A stretch of DNA of 6,000 nucleotides from Veillonellaceae bacterium UBA5809. Lineage in GTDB: Bacteria > Bacillota > Negativicutes > Veillonellales > Dialisteraceae. Below are positions 5,464-6,000 of this stretch, one piece after another. Both the position numbers and the translations under genes were made by a program. The stretch covers positions 9,493-15,492 of the forward strand of contig DIDD01000076.1 in NCBI GenBank assembly GCA_002417965.1. Reading direction: 5' to 3'. Within the stretch, counting starts at the first letter, position 1; each line of letters starts with the position of its first letter. Below the pieces are notes generated by a model. That model was not told the origin of the DNA. It made no database searches and saw nothing but the letters and a program-made list of their open reading frames with translations.

Positions 5464-5943
5464 ATGAAAAAATCAGTCTGCGCACTTTTGATGGGAGCCA
5501 TTTTTCTGGCGGGGGGCATTCATTCCGAGGCCATGGATGTGAATACACTGATGGCTGATCCGGGAAGGTACCGGGTGATTGCTGCTGATGAAGATGAAAT
5601 CGTATTTGCCGATACGAATACACTGCTGGCTATGCAGACCCGGGACTACCCGGTGAGTATCGAGAACATGCGGGTGACACTCTATGTGGGCCGTTACCGG
5701 GAGAGCCGGCATCTGACGGCCATGGACTGGATGAATGGAAATCTCCTGTCACGCATTGATGAATATACAGTGCAGCTATCGGCAAACCGGAGAAAAAATG
5801 AAGTTCATATGGAATCGTCATGGGCGGCTTCCTGGAAGGCTGACGGAACGGCGTCGGAAAAAACACAGAAGAAATGGAAGGGAGATGCAGAGGAGCTGTA
5901 TATCAATCTGCAGCTCATTCCTCCGGGAAAAAGGGCAGAATAA
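5464..5943 (+). CDS. Small secreted protein of unknown function
   Basis: 159 residues; I do not recognise a named family with confidence. Seen: a clear Sec signal peptide with MKK, a hydrophobic core LLMGAIFLAGG, and a likely signal peptidase I cut after SEA (A23, before MDVN). C6 is not in a lipobox, so it is probably not a lipoprotein. The mature part (about 136 residues) has no membrane segment and no cysteine. It begins with a short helix-like stretch, then alternating strands such as YRVIAADEDEIVFADTNTL and MRVTLYVGRYRE, and ends in a charged tail rich in Lys, Glu and Trp. The pattern of an aspartate-rich strand followed by 'aDtnt' loosely recalls the surface-adhesin-E-like proteins common in Negativicutes; this is only a guess. 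It is probably exported across the inner membrane. The gene is monocistronic, with its own -10 box, structured leader and terminator, so it is probably regulated apart from pit. Confidence 0.85.
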   Translation: MKKSVCALLMGAIFLAGGIHSEAMDVNTLMADPGRYRVIAADEDEIVFADTNTLLAMQTRDYPVSIENMRVTLYVGRYRESRHLTAMDWMNGNLLSRIDEYTVQLSANRRKNEVHMESSWAASWKADGTASEKTQKKWKGDAEELYINLQLIPPGKRAE

Positions 5944-5951
5944 TCCAGCGG

Positions 5952-5974
5952 AAGCACCCTCCGGGGTGCTTTTT
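5952..5974 (+). terminator. Intrinsic terminator of the secreted-protein gene
   Basis: AAGCACCC (5952-5959) pairs perfectly with GGGTGCTT (5964-5971) around the tetraloop TCCG, followed by T's to 5974. It lies 8 bases after the stop codon. The same TCCG loop occurs in the hairpin at 5286-5310. Nothing further is recognisable in the last 26 bases. Confidence 0.93.
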
Positions 5975-6000
5975 GAACGGGTCCGGACAGGGGGACAAGG

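Overview
The window carries five protein-coding genes, all on the + strand, in three transcription blocks separated by intrinsic terminators. The gene families, the strong AGGAGG ribosome binding sites, the valS-folC pair and the DUF47-PiT pair point to a Bacillota (Firmicutes) chromosome of medium G+C content. A member of the Negativicutes is my best guess, but no rRNA or taxon-specific marker is present, so this is low-confidence inference. There is no sign of mobile elements, CRISPR, tRNA or rRNA, and no frameshifted gene.

Block 1 (1-3253): the 3' two-thirds of valS (valyl-tRNA synthetase, cut by the left window edge) is followed after 9 bases by folC (folylpolyglutamate/dihydrofolate synthase). 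The folC ribosome binding site overlaps the valS stop codon, so the two are almost certainly co-transcribed. A G-U-rich hairpin with a T-tract directly after folC ends the block.

Intergenic region (3211-3665, 455 bases): this is the least ordinary part of the window. After the folC terminator come a short GC-rich palindromic patch, a good sigma-70-type promoter (TTGTCA-N18-TATGAT), a long imperfect hairpin, and a second hairpin followed by seven T's. Together these look like an unannotated small RNA of about 140 nt. Just before the next gene are 11-bp-spaced TTTACA direct repeats that resemble a PhoP/PhoB box, with a -10-like TACGAT at the expected distance.

Block 2 (3666-5352): a DUF47/PhoU-like Pit accessory protein overlaps by 8 bases a PiT-family low-affinity inorganic phosphate transporter. 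The two act together in phosphate uptake, and the PhoP-like repeats upstream fit that role. The block ends in two tandem hairpins, the second a canonical terminator.

Block 3 (5367-5974): a perfect TATAAT, a roughly 85-nt leader that can fold almost completely into one nested hairpin reaching the Shine-Dalgarno sequence, a 159-residue secreted protein of unknown function, and a textbook terminator.

The items most worth a second look are the candidate small RNA at 3389-3532, the Pho-box-like promoter at 3554-3607, and the structured leader at 5384-5456. All RNA structures were paired by hand; no folding or homology search was run.
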